A DNA stretch of 64,000 nucleotides from an uncultured Eggerthella sp. (GCA_900542065.1 UQLU01000001.1:62001-126000), one strand, 5' to 3'; counted from the stretch's first letter, positions 36,302-45,117 are shown. Notes: generated by a model not told the origin, from the letters alone. Program-made: numbers and translations.

Positions 36302-36457
36302 AAAAATTGAACTTTTTACTTAGATTTGTGGATTTATGGCTTTAAAACTGTTAAATCGTACGACCATTAACGGAAAAGTTCAAAATAATAGAGAGCTATT
36401 CATTCGAATCCTCTACAATGAGTTCAATTTGAAGTTTGAAATTGAACTTCTTTGAAC
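36302..36457. promoter_or_regulatory. Cluster of GTTCAA/TTGAAC motifs, candidate operator
   Basis: Five copies of one hexamer occur within 150 bp: TTGAAC at 36307, GTTCAA at 36378, GTTCAA at 36422, TTGAAC at 36442 and TTGAAC at 36452. The central pair forms a perfect palindrome AGTTCAATTT-8 nt-AAATTGAACT (36421-36448). A -10-like TACAAT (36414-36419) lies directly before it, placing the palindrome over the likely transcription start. It is 26 bp upstream of a gene encoding its own HTH domain, so autoregulation is a reasonable inference. Confidence 0.6.
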
Positions 36458-36473
36458 TAAGGTAGTTACGATT

Positions 36474-38081
36474 ATGACCAATGCATCTCATAGTTCTGCT
36501 CAGATTTTTGGTAGCAGGTTAAAAGAAGCCATGGCTGCTCAAAATATCAAGCAGGTTGATTTAATTGCTCAGGCTAATGCTTTAGGTGAAAAGCTAGGAA
36601 AAAGCCAAATCAGTCAATATGTCAGCGGGAAAACAATTCCTAGAAAAGACACACTTGCGTTGCTCGCTCGAATTCTTGGTGTTGATTCTCGTTGGTTAAG
36701 AGGGGAGTCTGGGGGCGAACCTAACCACGACATTGATAAGGGTTTGCACCACCATACTCCCTTACTTCAAAGCACTAGTAACAATCACTCTCCCTTGGTA
36801 GGTCAAACTTTTTCTGAAAAAGACGATTTGCCTAAGGTTTCTTCCACTTCGAAAGGTTCTTCCATGCGTGAATTTAAGAAATCTTCAAAATTAGATAATG
36901 TTTTATACGACGTTCGTGGTCCGGTAGTTGATGAAGCAGCTCGTATGGAGGCTGAAGGCACCCGCATCCTTAAGTTAAACATTGGCAATCCTGCACCCTT
37001 TGGGTTTAGTACGCCCGATGAAGTTATCTACGATATGCGTCAACAGTTGGTTGATTGTCAGGGGTATTCTGATGCAAAAGGGTTGTTTGGTGCGCGTAAA
37101 GCAATCATGCAGTATGCTCAGATCAAGCACATTCCTAACGTTACTATGGATGGAATTTATACCGGTAATGGCGTAAGTGAGCTTATTAATATCTGCATGT
37201 CTGCTCTTCTAGATAATGGAGACGAAATTCTTATTCCATCGCCTGATTATCCGTTATGGACCGCCTGCGCAACGCTGGCTGGTGGCAATGTTGTTCATTA
37301 TATGTGTGACGAACAGGCAGAATGGTATCCAGACATTGATGATATTAAGAAAAAGATTACCCCTCGCACTAAAGCTATCGTAATTATTAATCCTAACAAC
37401 CCAACAGGATCGTTATATCCTCGGGAAGTTTTACAGGAAATTGTCGATGTTGCGCGCGAACACCAGCTCATTATCTTTTCTGATGAAATATACGATCGTT
37501 TGGTAATGGATGGGGAGGAACATGTATCGATTGCTTCTCTTGCACCCGATTTGTTCTGTATTACCTTCAGCGGACTTTCCAAATCTCATATGATTGCAGG
37601 TTTTAGAATTGGTTGGATGATTCTATCGGGCAACAAGGATATCGCTAAAGACTATATCTTAGGTCTTAACATGCTTTCCAATATGCGTCTGTGTTCAAAT
37701 GTTCCTGCTCAGTCAATTGTGCAAACTGCGCTTGGCGGTCATCAGAAGGTAAATGAATATATTGTTCCAGGAGGTCGAATTTACGAACAGCGTGAATATG
37801 TATGTAATGCGCTCAATGATATTCCAGGAATTAGCGTCGTAAAGCCTAAGGCAGCGTTCTACGCATTCCCTAAGATTGATACTAAAAAGTTCAACATAAC
37901 TAACGACGAGCAATTTGCTTATGACTTACTTAGAGAAAAGAAAATATTGCTTATTCAAGGTAGTGGATTTAACTGGAAAGAACCCGATCATTTCCGTATC
38001 GTCTATTTACCTCGTATTGAAATTCTTCAGGACGCAATGGGTAAACTGGGAGATTTCTTAGCGCATTATCGTCAACGCTAA
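36474..38081 (+). CDS. XRE helix-turn-helix / AlaT-type aminotransferase fusion
   Basis: 535 residues in two parts. Residues 10-78 are an XRE-type HTH (IFGSRLKEAMAAQNIKQ; KSQISQYVSGKTIPRKDTL; LLARILGVDSRWLRGE). A Ser-rich linker runs to about 122. The rest is a class I aminotransferase closest to alanine aminotransferase AlaT/YfbQ (VLYDVRGPVVDEAARMEAEG; NPNNPTGSLYP; SDEIYDRLV). The PLP lysine is K370 in SGLSKSHMIAGFRIGW, so the enzyme should be active. An XRE domain in front of AlaT differs from the MocR plan, which uses a GntR winged helix. The frame is continuous with no sign of a sequencing error. Confidence 0.9.
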   Translation: MTNASHSSAQIFGSRLKEAMAAQNIKQVDLIAQANALGEKLGKSQISQYVSGKTIPRKDTLALLARILGVDSRWLRGESGGEPNHDIDKGLHHHTPLLQSTSNNHSPLVGQTFSEKDDLPKVSSTSKGSSMREFKKSSKLDNVLYDVRGPVVDEAARMEAEGTRILKLNIGNPAPFGFSTPDEVIYDMRQQLVDCQGYSDAKGLFGARKAIMQYAQIKHIPNVTMDGIYTGNGVSELINICMSALLDNGDEILIPSPDYPLWTACATLAGGNVVHYMCDEQAEWYPDIDDIKKKITPRTKAIVIINPNNPTGSLYPREVLQEIVDVAREHQLIIFSDEIYDRLVMDGEEHVSIASLAPDLFCITFSGLSKSHMIAGFRIGWMILSGNKDIAKDYILGLNMLSNMRLCSNVPAQSIVQTALGGHQKVNEYIVPGGRIYEQREYVCNALNDIPGISVVKPKAAFYAFPKIDTKKFNITNDEQFAYDLLREKKILLIQGSGFNWKEPDHFRIVYLPRIEILQDAMGKLGDFLAHYRQR

Positions 38082-38180
38082 AGAGTAGTAGTGCCTCATC
38101 AGACGAGCTCAAAGGATTTGTGAGCTCTGTAAGAAAGTACCCGCGTTGTTTTTTATGACTTCTTGTGAAAGTGAGCATTA

Positions 38181-38217
38181 AAAAAAGCCGAACTCCTAAA
38201 AGGGATTCGGCTTTTGT
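38181..38217. terminator. Bidirectional terminator, aminotransferase / tRNA-Cys
   Basis: AAAAGCCGAA (38183-38192) pairs perfectly with TTCGGCTTTT (38206-38215). It serves the plus-strand fusion gene and the minus-strand tRNA transcript. Confidence 0.82.
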
Positions 38218-38223
38218 ATTTTA

Positions 38224-38297
38224 TGGAGGCGACGCCCGGATTCGAACCGGGGGTAAAGGCTTTGCAGGCCTCTGCCTTACCACTTGGCCACGTCGCC
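38224..38297 (-). tRNA. tRNA-Cys (GCA)
   Basis: Read on the minus strand: acceptor stem GGCGACG/CGTCGCC, anticodon loop CTGCAAA, T arm GGTTCGAATCC, discriminator T and encoded CCA. It is downstream of tRNA-Gly in one transcript. Confidence 0.95.
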
Positions 38298-38346
38298 GAT
38301 TAAAAAAGCCGACCGAATGTAATATCCAGTCAGCTTGACTAATCAA

Positions 38347-38422
38347 TGGAGCGGACGACGGGGTTCGAACCCGCGACCCTCACCTTGGCAAGGTGATGCT
38401 CTACCAGCTGAGCCACGTCCGC
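38347..38422 (-). tRNA. tRNA-Gly (GCC)
   Basis: Minus strand: acceptor stem GCGGACG/CGTCCGC, anticodon loop TTGCCAA, T arm GGTTCGAACCC, discriminator T and encoded CCA. First tRNA of a Gly-Cys pair. Confidence 0.95.
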
Positions 38423-38434
38423 GCGCAAGAAAAT

Positions 38435-38462
38435 ATTATATCGGTTTGAGTAATTTGCGCAA
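38435..38462 (-). promoter_or_regulatory. Promoter of the tRNA-Gly/tRNA-Cys transcript
   Basis: On the minus strand TTGCGC (38462-38457), 16-bp spacer, perfect TATAAT (38440-38435). As at the other tRNA promoters the -35 is preceded by TC, giving TCTTGC. Confidence 0.7.
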
Positions 38463-38480
38463 GAGGGAATTTTGCTAAGT

Positions 38481-38511
38481 TTGAAATTTGTATGGTCTTC
38501 TTTGCTACAAT
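38481..38511 (+). promoter_or_regulatory. Promoter of the small membrane protein gene
   Basis: TTGAAA (38481-38486), 19-bp spacer, extended -10 TGCTACAAT (core 38506-38511). The start near 38518 lies downstream of the longer possible start codon (38492), which supports the GTG at 38546. Confidence 0.55.
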
Positions 38512-38545
38512 ATGCTCCATTGCACACAAAAAGAAGGGGATTGCT

Positions 38546-39091
38546 GTGTCCGATAAAGAACAAACTCCGCTTGACGCTCCAGAGCAGACACAGGAAATAA
38601 AGGCGGATGAGCCTGATAAAGTAGAAAAAGTTGATAAAACAGAGATAACCGACGAAGCCGATAAACCCAATGAGCCAGCTATAGCCGAAAAGACTCCTAA
38701 ATCCCACAAAAAGCGCCTTAAGCAGATCATTGCCATTATTGTAGGTATTGCTGCTTGCGTTATTTTGATTGCGCCTTCAATTGCAGGTTATCTTAATGTT
38801 TCGGTTATATCTACGAGTGGTCAATTTACTGGTCAAGAGTGTAAGGTTTTGCTGTATGAAGGCGATGTGGTTGCTTTACTTGCCGATGCGGACCCTTCAA
38901 ATGACCCAGAGCCTGTTAAGGAAAACCAAATTGTAGTAGGTCAGCGTACTACCTTTAATGGCATGAATTTTGGTACGTATACCATGGACGTGGTTCTTTT
39001 GGACGAGCAAGCTGACTCACAGGTCAGCATCACGCCTCGCACAACAACTATGTGGGGAATTGATAATCGTCAAACTTATGAGATTGCATAA
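38546..39091 (+). CDS. Small single-pass membrane protein, unknown function
   Basis: 181 residues. An acidic, lysine-rich, low-complexity N-terminus (about 1-53, many Asp/Glu/Lys/Pro) leads to one membrane helix (about 60-82, IIAIIVGIAACVILIAPSIAGYL). A roughly 95-residue beta-rich extracellular part follows (VSVISTSGQFTGQECKVLLYEGD). No family recognised. The GTG start has GAAGGGG 5 nt upstream and lies after the promoter. The end of the gene carries the promoter of the manganese riboswitch. Confidence 0.72.
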   Translation: MSDKEQTPLDAPEQTQEIKADEPDKVEKVDKTEITDEADKPNEPAIAEKTPKSHKKRLKQIIAIIVGIAACVILIAPSIAGYLNVSVISTSGQFTGQECKVLLYEGDVVALLADADPSNDPEPVKENQIVVGQRTTFNGMNFGTYTMDVVLLDEQADSQVSITPRTTTMWGIDNRQTYEIA

Positions 39092-39110
39092 GCTTTGTTC
39101 ATGGTATTAT
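39084..39110 (+). promoter_or_regulatory. Promoter of the TerC transcript
   Basis: TTGCAT (39084-39089), 15-bp spacer, extended -10 TGGTATTAT (core 39105-39110), the same -10 as the infC promoter. The predicted start near 39117 matches the first base of the riboswitch. Confidence 0.55.
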
Positions 39111-39118
39111 GTTTGCAC

Positions 39119-39252
39119 TCGGTGAGGGAGTAGTTGACATTTAATAACATGTGATGCGTCAACATCATGGCCTAAAAAAAGCCTGGCGTGTCTTAATCGA
39201 CGAGACTCACGGTGGAAGGGGTTATATACCTCTTTTGCCGTGAGTCTTTTTT
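39119..39252 (+). promoter_or_regulatory. yybP-ykoY manganese riboswitch with terminator
   Basis: The class is recognised from GGTGAGGGAGTAG at the 5' side, GTCAACATCATGGCC in the middle, and CGAGACTCAC at the 3' side. P1 pairs GTGAG (39122-39126) with CTCAC (39206-39210), and P2 pairs TTGAC (39134-39138) with GTCAA (39158-39162). The same CTCAC is also part of a terminator, AGACTCACGG (39203-39212) with CCGTGAGTCT (39238-39247) and a T-run. Metal binding would hold P1 and prevent the terminator, an ON switch for the TerC gene. Confidence 0.8.
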
Positions 39253-39315
39253 GTGAACTGAAGTTTTAAACCAATTGTATGGTTTGAGGCTAGAAAGAAG
39301 AAAGGGATACTTTCA

Positions 39316-40266
39316 ATGGATCTTTCGATATTCGCTACACCAGAAGCGTGGATTAGTTTAGTAACGCTTCTCTTTTTGGAAATTGTATTGGGTGTCGATA
39401 ATCTTGTTTTTATTTCTATTACCACTGATCGTCTTCCTGCTGAAAAACAGCACATCGGTCGTCGCCTCGGTTTATTGGGCGCGTTGGTAATGCGTGTTCT
39501 TTTCTTAAGCTTTGCCTCATTCCTTGTTCATATGACCGATCCACTTTTCACAATTCCAGGTGTTTATATTGGCGATCGTGAACTAGGCTTTTCGATTCGC
39601 GATTTAGTCTTGCTCTTTGGTGGTATTTACCTTATTTATAAGGGTATCGTTGAGGTTCGAGATGTATTGGGTCTTGCAGAAGAAAAGGAAGATCAGGGCG
39701 ATTCAAGCGAATCACGTCGTGGTTTAACGCTTCCTGCTGCAGTTGCCACTATCATGGTTATGGACTTGGTATTCTCTATTGACTCCGTTATTACTGCTGT
39801 TGGCTTAGCTGAGCATCTTATTATCATGATCATTGCAGTAATGGTTGCTATTTTCATCATGATTATTTTTATTGACAGTATTTCCGACTTCATTAATGCT
39901 CACACCGAAATGAAAATCTTGGCGCTGGTATTCATCGTTACTATCGGTGTCTTGCTTGTTTTGGATAGTGTTCATATCAACTCCGGTATTGAAGTACTAG
40001 GCATGCATGGCGAAAAACTTATGGTTTACTTTGCAATGGTGTTTGCAATTGTTCTGGAACTCATTCAAATGCGCTATACCAAGAATTTCCGCGAGTGGAC
40101 CGCCAAGAAGAACTTGGAAATGATGCGTGCTAAAGGTTTTGATCCACAACGCACGGATACCCTTGAGCTTGCTCAGGCTATTCTTGATGCTGAACTTGCG
40201 GCACAAAATGCAAAAGCACTTGCAGATGGTCAAGCTAACCAATCAGAAGACACAAAACGGAAATAG
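39316..40266 (+). CDS. TerC-family membrane protein
   Basis: 316 residues, about seven to nine membrane helices. Signatures are FLEIVLGVDNLVFISI with the conserved Asp-Asn and MDLVFSIDSVITAVGL with another acidic pair in the membrane. Family members such as E. coli Alx export manganese or support metallation of secreted proteins. The upstream manganese riboswitch supports a role in Mn2+ homeostasis here. The C-terminal 60 residues are charged and cytosolic. AAAGGG lies upstream of the ATG. Confidence 0.93.
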   Translation: MDLSIFATPEAWISLVTLLFLEIVLGVDNLVFISITTDRLPAEKQHIGRRLGLLGALVMRVLFLSFASFLVHMTDPLFTIPGVYIGDRELGFSIRDLVLLFGGIYLIYKGIVEVRDVLGLAEEKEDQGDSSESRRGLTLPAAVATIMVMDLVFSIDSVITAVGLAEHLIIMIIAVMVAIFIMIIFIDSISDFINAHTEMKILALVFIVTIGVLLVLDSVHINSGIEVLGMHGEKLMVYFAMVFAIVLELIQMRYTKNFREWTAKKNLEMMRAKGFDPQRTDTLELAQAILDAELAAQNAKALADGQANQSEDTKRK

Positions 40267-40394
40267 TAAAAGCTCAACAGAAGTCTTGAATACACGAAAT
40301 TAGCCGTGTGCAGGACACATGTTTTACGTACGGGTATAAGTTAGATGCACTTCGTCTTTGGTATAAGGTGAAAACTTCGAACTAGCGAACTATC

Positions 40395-41324
40395 TTATTT
40401 GAGCTGTTCGTCCTCGGGGCTGAAGTGTTTCAAGCATTCCTGAGATACGATAAAGCGAGTTGCTTGAGGTAAACAGCGAATAGTAAGGGGAGTTTGTAGT
40501 TCGGTAGGTTCGCCGTCGTATTGAACCTGCATATTGGGATTGGCTTCGATACGAATTTCCTTGCCACGATATAGTTCAAGACCACCTACTTTTTTAGCAA
40601 GTACTCCAGAGTGATCAAAGACTTTTGCCATAACAATAGGAAGTAGCTGAAATGCGTTTTCCGTTTTCAGTACCACAACATCAAGCATGCCGTCGCGGGG
40701 TAGGTTTTCATCCGAGACCATGACCTCAAATTGCATCTTAGAAAAGTTAGCAACAACAACACCAATGCCGCTTGCAGTGATGGTTTCGCCATCAATGGTT
40801 AACGTGAATTCAGAAACTTGAGGGGTTGGGTTTTGGAACGCTGCTTCAAAATACGCCACATCGCCCAATAGACGTTTGTGCTGGGTGGCAGTGCGCATAA
40901 TAAGTTCATCGTATCCGCATCCTGCCATCATAGAAAAGCCGCGTTTTTCCCCGCTTGCAGTTTCGAGTTCGCCTAAGTCAAAGTTAAGGGTTAGTGCTTC
41001 ATCCGTAACTTTGCAAAGGGCATGAGGCTCGTTTGGTTCGAATAGATTCATCGCAAGCAAATTAGCAGTACCGGAAGGGAAGGGCAGAATTGGTACGTCA
41101 GTGTAACGAAGTTCATAGGCAACCGAGGAAATAGTTCCGTCTCCGCCGCTTGCCACCACAAAGTCATAATCAGCTGCGTCGGTCAATAAAGAAGCAAGAG
41201 GTGTGGTTTCACCAAAGGTTCGAATGGTAAAAGAATCTCCGTCTTCGGCATACATTCGGACAAAATCATAGATTGCTCCATTACGAAGACCAGAACGTAA
41301 GTTATGTATGACAAGTACTTTCAA
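40395..41324 (-). CDS. Diacylglycerol/lipid kinase family protein, second copy
   Basis: 309 residues. VLVIHNLRSGLRNG opens the nucleotide fold, VASGGDGTISSVAYEL is the intact GGDGT signature, and PFPSGTANLLAMNL the second loop. The C-terminal part ends in QYDGEPTELQTPLTIRCLP. It starts at TTG with AAGGGG 5 nt upstream. It is only distantly similar to the first lipid kinase (3511-4440); here the signature is canonical. The two may act on different lipids. Confidence 0.88.
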   Translation of the reverse strand: MKVLVIHNLRSGLRNGAIYDFVRMYAEDGDSFTIRTFGETTPLASLLTDAADYDFVVASGGDGTISSVAYELRYTDVPILPFPSGTANLLAMNLFEPNEPHALCKVTDEALTLNFDLGELETASGEKRGFSMMAGCGYDELIMRTATQHKRLLGDVAYFEAAFQNPTPQVSEFTLTIDGETITASGIGVVVANFSKMQFEVMVSDENLPRDGMLDVVVLKTENAFQLLPIVMAKVFDHSGVLAKKVGGLELYRGKEIRIEANPNMQVQYDGEPTELQTPLTIRCLPQATRFIVSQECLKHFSPEDEQLK

Positions 41325-41445
41325 GCTAACCCCTTCTTGTTACTATGCTATACATACTATATCTTGAGATACGATATATCTGCGCAAACTTATGCGCACC
41401 TTTATAAATGCACGATTAGATTGATCCCAAATAAGGGGTGTATGA

Positions 41446-42591
41446 ATGCTCGTCGAAAACGACGCACAATTAAAAGAGTTTTTAGCATTATGCGAAAAAA
41501 GTCCCTATATGGCTATTGATACTGAATTCTTGCGCGAGAAGACCTATTACGCAAAACTCTGTTTGATTCAGGTGGCTATTGAGGACGCTAGCGCCATTAT
41601 TGATCCTTTTACTATTGAGGATTTAACGGTAATGGCTTCAGTGCTCACCAATAAAAATATCGTGAAAATTTTTCACGCATCATCGCAGGATATTGAGATC
41701 TTGTATCACGAGACAGGAGTAGTGCCTACTCCTGTTTTCGATACGCAGGTAGCAGCAGCTTTGTTGGGAAAATCACAACAAGCTTCGTATGCTGCTTTGG
41801 TTCAATCGTTTTGCCAGGTAACTCTTCCCAAGAAGGATTCTTTTACGGATTGGTCACGAAGGCCCTTAAGCCCTTCACAGGTTGAATATGCCGCCGACGA
41901 TGTTACATATTTGCCGCGCATCTATAACGACATGGTAAAACAGCTTACCGAAAAGGGTCGTATGTCGTGGCTTGATGACGCTTTCGCAGAAATTTCTAAT
42001 CCTCGTAAATACGAAATTGATCCCCGTAGTCGTTATAGGAAATTAAAGCGGGTTAATCAGTTGTCTCCTCGACAGATGGCAGCAACGCGTGAATTTGCTG
42101 CTTGGCGCGAATTGCGGGCGCAAAAACTGAATATTCCTCGCAAGTGGGTTGTTTCAGACGAGCAAATTGTTGAAGCGTGTCGCCGTGAACCGCGCTCTCT
42201 TGATGAACTGTATATGGTTCGTGGTTTGCGTGAATCTTTAAAAGCAGGAGATGCTCGTCATGTTTTGAAACTTATCCAGACAGGTCTTAACTGCCCTGAA
42301 GAAGATCTTCCGCAAACAAAAGTTAGTCAGCGTAGTGAAGCTAATGTAGATATTGCTGTCGATCTGATGAACGCTATTGTTCGCTTGCGTGCGCGTGAAA
42401 ATAAAATTGCCCCTCAAACATTAGCGCCTCACGCAGAATTAATGAAGCTTGCTCGTGGTCATGATGAAGATTGTGATTTATTAAAAGGGTGGCGCTATCG
42501 TGTTGTGGGTAAGGAACTTTCCGATTTTCTTGAGGGAAAGTTTTTACTACAGCTCGTTGACGGAAATTTGAAAATTATTCGCTCTGAGTAA
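41446..42591 (+). CDS. rnd: Ribonuclease D
   Basis: A 3'-5' exoribonuclease involved in tRNA 3' maturation. 381 residues. DEDDy motifs: YMAIDTEFLRE (Asp, Glu), FHASSQDIEIL (Asp), and YAADDVTYLPRIY (Asp, Tyr region). One HRDC domain is clear at about 210-285 (AATREFAAWRELRAQKLNIPRKWVVSDEQI), with a second weaker HRDC-like region after it. AAGGGG precedes the ATG. tRNA genes here encode CCA, so trailer trimming is the expected job. Confidence 0.93.
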   Translation: MLVENDAQLKEFLALCEKSPYMAIDTEFLREKTYYAKLCLIQVAIEDASAIIDPFTIEDLTVMASVLTNKNIVKIFHASSQDIEILYHETGVVPTPVFDTQVAAALLGKSQQASYAALVQSFCQVTLPKKDSFTDWSRRPLSPSQVEYAADDVTYLPRIYNDMVKQLTEKGRMSWLDDAFAEISNPRKYEIDPRSRYRKLKRVNQLSPRQMAATREFAAWRELRAQKLNIPRKWVVSDEQIVEACRREPRSLDELYMVRGLRESLKAGDARHVLKLIQTGLNCPEEDLPQTKVSQRSEANVDIAVDLMNAIVRLRARENKIAPQTLAPHAELMKLARGHDEDCDLLKGWRYRVVGKELSDFLEGKFLLQLVDGNLKIIRSE

Positions 42592-42711
42592 AAAACTTAA
42601 CCACACCAAGTAAGCTATAGGTGAATAAGTAATAAGAAAGGTATTGGGTAAACTATTTAAAAACGTAAACGTACATAAGAAAAGTTTACTAAAGGTTTTC
42701 TAGGAGATTTC

Positions 42712-43368
42712 ATGACATATCTTTTGTTAATTGTTGTTACGCTCGCCATCGGTTTTGGTGCTCAAGCGTATGTAAATCGCCAGATAAAAAAGTATTCCTA
42801 TGTGCCAATTTCTAATGGTATGACGGGTTATCAGGTTGCTGTAGGTATGCTTCAGTATTACGGTATTTACGATGTTCCTGTTCGTATGGGTAGGGCAGGG
42901 GAGAACTTCTTCAATCCAAAAGACAATTCCATTACCCTTGATCCGCAATCGTTCAACGGTACTTCAATTACTGCAACAGCTACTGCTTGTCACGAAGTAG
43001 GTCATGCTTGCCAGTATGCTCAAGGGTATGTGCCCATCAAGATTCGTGGTGCTATGGTTCCAGTTGTTAATTTTGCTTCTAACACTTGGATCTTCTTGCT
43101 TTTGATAGGTATCTTCTTAAACATTGCTGGTTTGGTTGATCTGGCAATTATTTTCTACGCATTTGCTGTATTGTTCCAATTGGTAACGCTACCTGTTGAA
43201 TTTAATGCCAGCCATCGCGCTATGACGTATATGGAAACTACAGGTTTGCCTGGCGGAGAACGAGCAGGTGCATGGAGCGTGCTCCGTGCCTGCGCTCTTA
43301 CCTATGTTGCAGCTGCTCTTGTATCAGTGCTTCAGCTTCTGTATCTTCTTGGCTCGCGCGAGGAGTAA
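42712..43368 (+). CDS. Membrane zinc metallopeptidase, YugP family
   Basis: 218 residues with four hydrophobic segments and the zinc motif ACHEVGHACQYAQGY (HExxH). A further conserved segment is LPVEFNASHRAM, supplying the third metal ligand region. The family is annotated as neutral zinc metallopeptidase, function unknown. TAGGAGATTTC precedes the ATG. It ends 3 nt before xseA, and the xseA ribosome site GAGGAG lies in its last codons, so the two are cotranscribed. Confidence 0.9.
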   Translation: MTYLLLIVVTLAIGFGAQAYVNRQIKKYSYVPISNGMTGYQVAVGMLQYYGIYDVPVRMGRAGENFFNPKDNSITLDPQSFNGTSITATATACHEVGHACQYAQGYVPIKIRGAMVPVVNFASNTWIFLLLIGIFLNIAGLVDLAIIFYAFAVLFQLVTLPVEFNASHRAMTYMETTGLPGGERAGAWSVLRACALTYVAAALVSVLQLLYLLGSREE

Positions 43369-43371
43369 CTC

Positions 43372-44685
43372 ATGGATTTCACTACGCCCGCTTCACAAAA
43401 GAAGCGGGCATTATCAGTTTCTGCCGCTATTCGGTTAACCAAATCTCTTTTGCAAGAACATACATTTTGCATTGAGGGCGAAGTTAGCGAACTTAATAAC
43501 AAGTCTGGATACAAGGCGGTTTATTTCACGATCAAAGACGAAGACGCATCTCTTCCATGTTTGATGTGGAAAAATCGTTTCCAAGCTAGTGGTGTAGATA
43601 TTCGCATTGGGTCTAAAGTTCAAGTTACGGGTAAATTTACTATTTTTGCCCCAAAGGGACGCATGAACTTTGATGTTTCCCATTTGGTGTTAGCAGGTGA
43701 AGGTGACCTACGTGCACGTGTTGCCCAGCTTGCAGAAAAATTAAAGAAGGAAGGCTTGATGGATGCCTCCTTAAAGCGTTCTTTGCCTGCTCTTCCTCAG
43801 ACTATTGGTCTGGTAACGTCTCCTCGTGGTGCTGCGGTACATGATGTATTGCGTACTTTGCGTAGACGCTATCCATTAGCGCATATCGTGTTTGCTGGTG
43901 TGCCTGTAGAAGGTGTGCATGCAGCTCGAGATTTAACAACGGCACTTAATGCGGTAGCCTCAACAGAAGCAGAAGTTATTTTGCTTGTTCGTGGTGGTGG
44001 GTCTTTTGAAGATCTTATGCCCTTTAATGATGAAGGATTGGCACGAGCAATAGCATCGTGCTCAAAACCCGTGGTAACTGGTATTGGGCATGAACCTGAT
44101 ACTTCTATTGCTGACATGGTGGCAGATTTTCGTGCTTCAACCCCGACGGGCGCTGCAGAAGCGGTAAGTCCTCAGATGGAGGATTTGTTGGATACTCTTC
44201 GAAATCAATCATCGCGTTTAGCAGGGTCGCTTTCTCATCGGCTTCATCGCTCAGCACTTTATTTGGATGGTATAGCTTCTCGTCCTTTGTTTAAGGACCC
44301 TTCCACGCTTTATTCTGCGGAAATGCAAAGTGTTGATATGCTTCAAGAAACTATGGAGCGCCTAGGTAAGTCGTTTACTCAGGAAAAGACTCATTCAGTT
44401 GTAGTTGCTAGTGCATCGTTTGAGCGTATTGGTAAGTCTCTTGTGGTTCCGTTTCAATCTCAGGCAGCTGTGATTACTTCTCGCTTGCATGACCTTTCCC
44501 CTTTGAAAATATTAGAACGAGGTTGGTCGATTGCTCGTGACGAACAAGGAGGCGTTATTAGGAGCGTTTCGCAGGTTAAACCGCAGGATAAAATTTCTGT
44601 TCAACTTTTAGATGGTACGTTAGCTTGTCGGGTTGAAGATGAAGGAATATCAGAATTAAGTGAAATCGTTACTATATCTAACTAG
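43372..44685 (+). CDS. xseA: Exodeoxyribonuclease VII large subunit
   Basis: Catalytic subunit of ExoVII, degrading single-stranded DNA from both ends. 437 residues. The N-terminal OB fold (ALSVSAAIRLTKSLLQEH; CIEGEVSELNNKSGYKAVYFTIKD) is followed by the nuclease domain with TSPRGAAVHDVLRTLRRRYP and LLVRGGGSFEDLMPFNDE. IGHEPDTSIADMVADFRASTPTGAAE is the most conserved run. A coiled-coil C-terminus binds XseB. Confidence 0.96.
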   Translation: MDFTTPASQKKRALSVSAAIRLTKSLLQEHTFCIEGEVSELNNKSGYKAVYFTIKDEDASLPCLMWKNRFQASGVDIRIGSKVQVTGKFTIFAPKGRMNFDVSHLVLAGEGDLRARVAQLAEKLKKEGLMDASLKRSLPALPQTIGLVTSPRGAAVHDVLRTLRRRYPLAHIVFAGVPVEGVHAARDLTTALNAVASTEAEVILLVRGGGSFEDLMPFNDEGLARAIASCSKPVVTGIGHEPDTSIADMVADFRASTPTGAAEAVSPQMEDLLDTLRNQSSRLAGSLSHRLHRSALYLDGIASRPLFKDPSTLYSAEMQSVDMLQETMERLGKSFTQEKTHSVVVASASFERIGKSLVVPFQSQAAVITSRLHDLSPLKILERGWSIARDEQGGVIRSVSQVKPQDKISVQLLDGTLACRVEDEGISELSEIVTISN

Positions 44686-44712
44686 CTAGACCTTTTGTTT
44701 TGGAGGATATAT

Positions 44713-44997
44713 ATGAGTGAAGAAACATTGCAAAATGCCAACGATCAATCGGTAAGCTCTGTTGAGGGTTTATCGTTTCGTGAAGCTATGACTGAACTTA
44801 ATGGGATTGTAGAAGCGCTTGAGAGCAATACACTAGAGCTTGAAGAAAGTTTAGTGAAGTATGAACGCGGCATTGCTTTGCTTCGTTTCTTGAAGGAAAG
44901 CCTTACTTCTGCCCAGCAAAAGGTGGATGTTTTGATGGGTGAACTTGATATGTCGGTTGATGATTCAATCACTGATTCAACGTTATCTAAGGCTTAG
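44713..44997 (+). CDS. xseB: Exodeoxyribonuclease VII small subunit
   Basis: 94 residues, mostly one helical hairpin. The signature SFREAMTELNGIVEALESNTLELEESLVKYERGI is intact in short segments, with VDVLMG at the end. The ATG at 44713 follows GGAGGATAT; a start 18 nt earlier overlaps this site. It lies 27 nt after xseA and is its required partner. Confidence 0.94.
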   Translation: MSEETLQNANDQSVSSVEGLSFREAMTELNGIVEALESNTLELEESLVKYERGIALLRFLKESLTSAQQKVDVLMGELDMSVDDSITDSTLSKA

Positions 44998-45117
44998 CCT
45001 TTGTATAAAACTTTTTTTAAAAGTCGTCTTCGCAATATCTTCGCATTTCAAAACCGTTTATCCCGTATTTCTATCCATTGAACGCGCCTAGTCAGCCGTT
45101 CGCCAACTACCGGAAAA

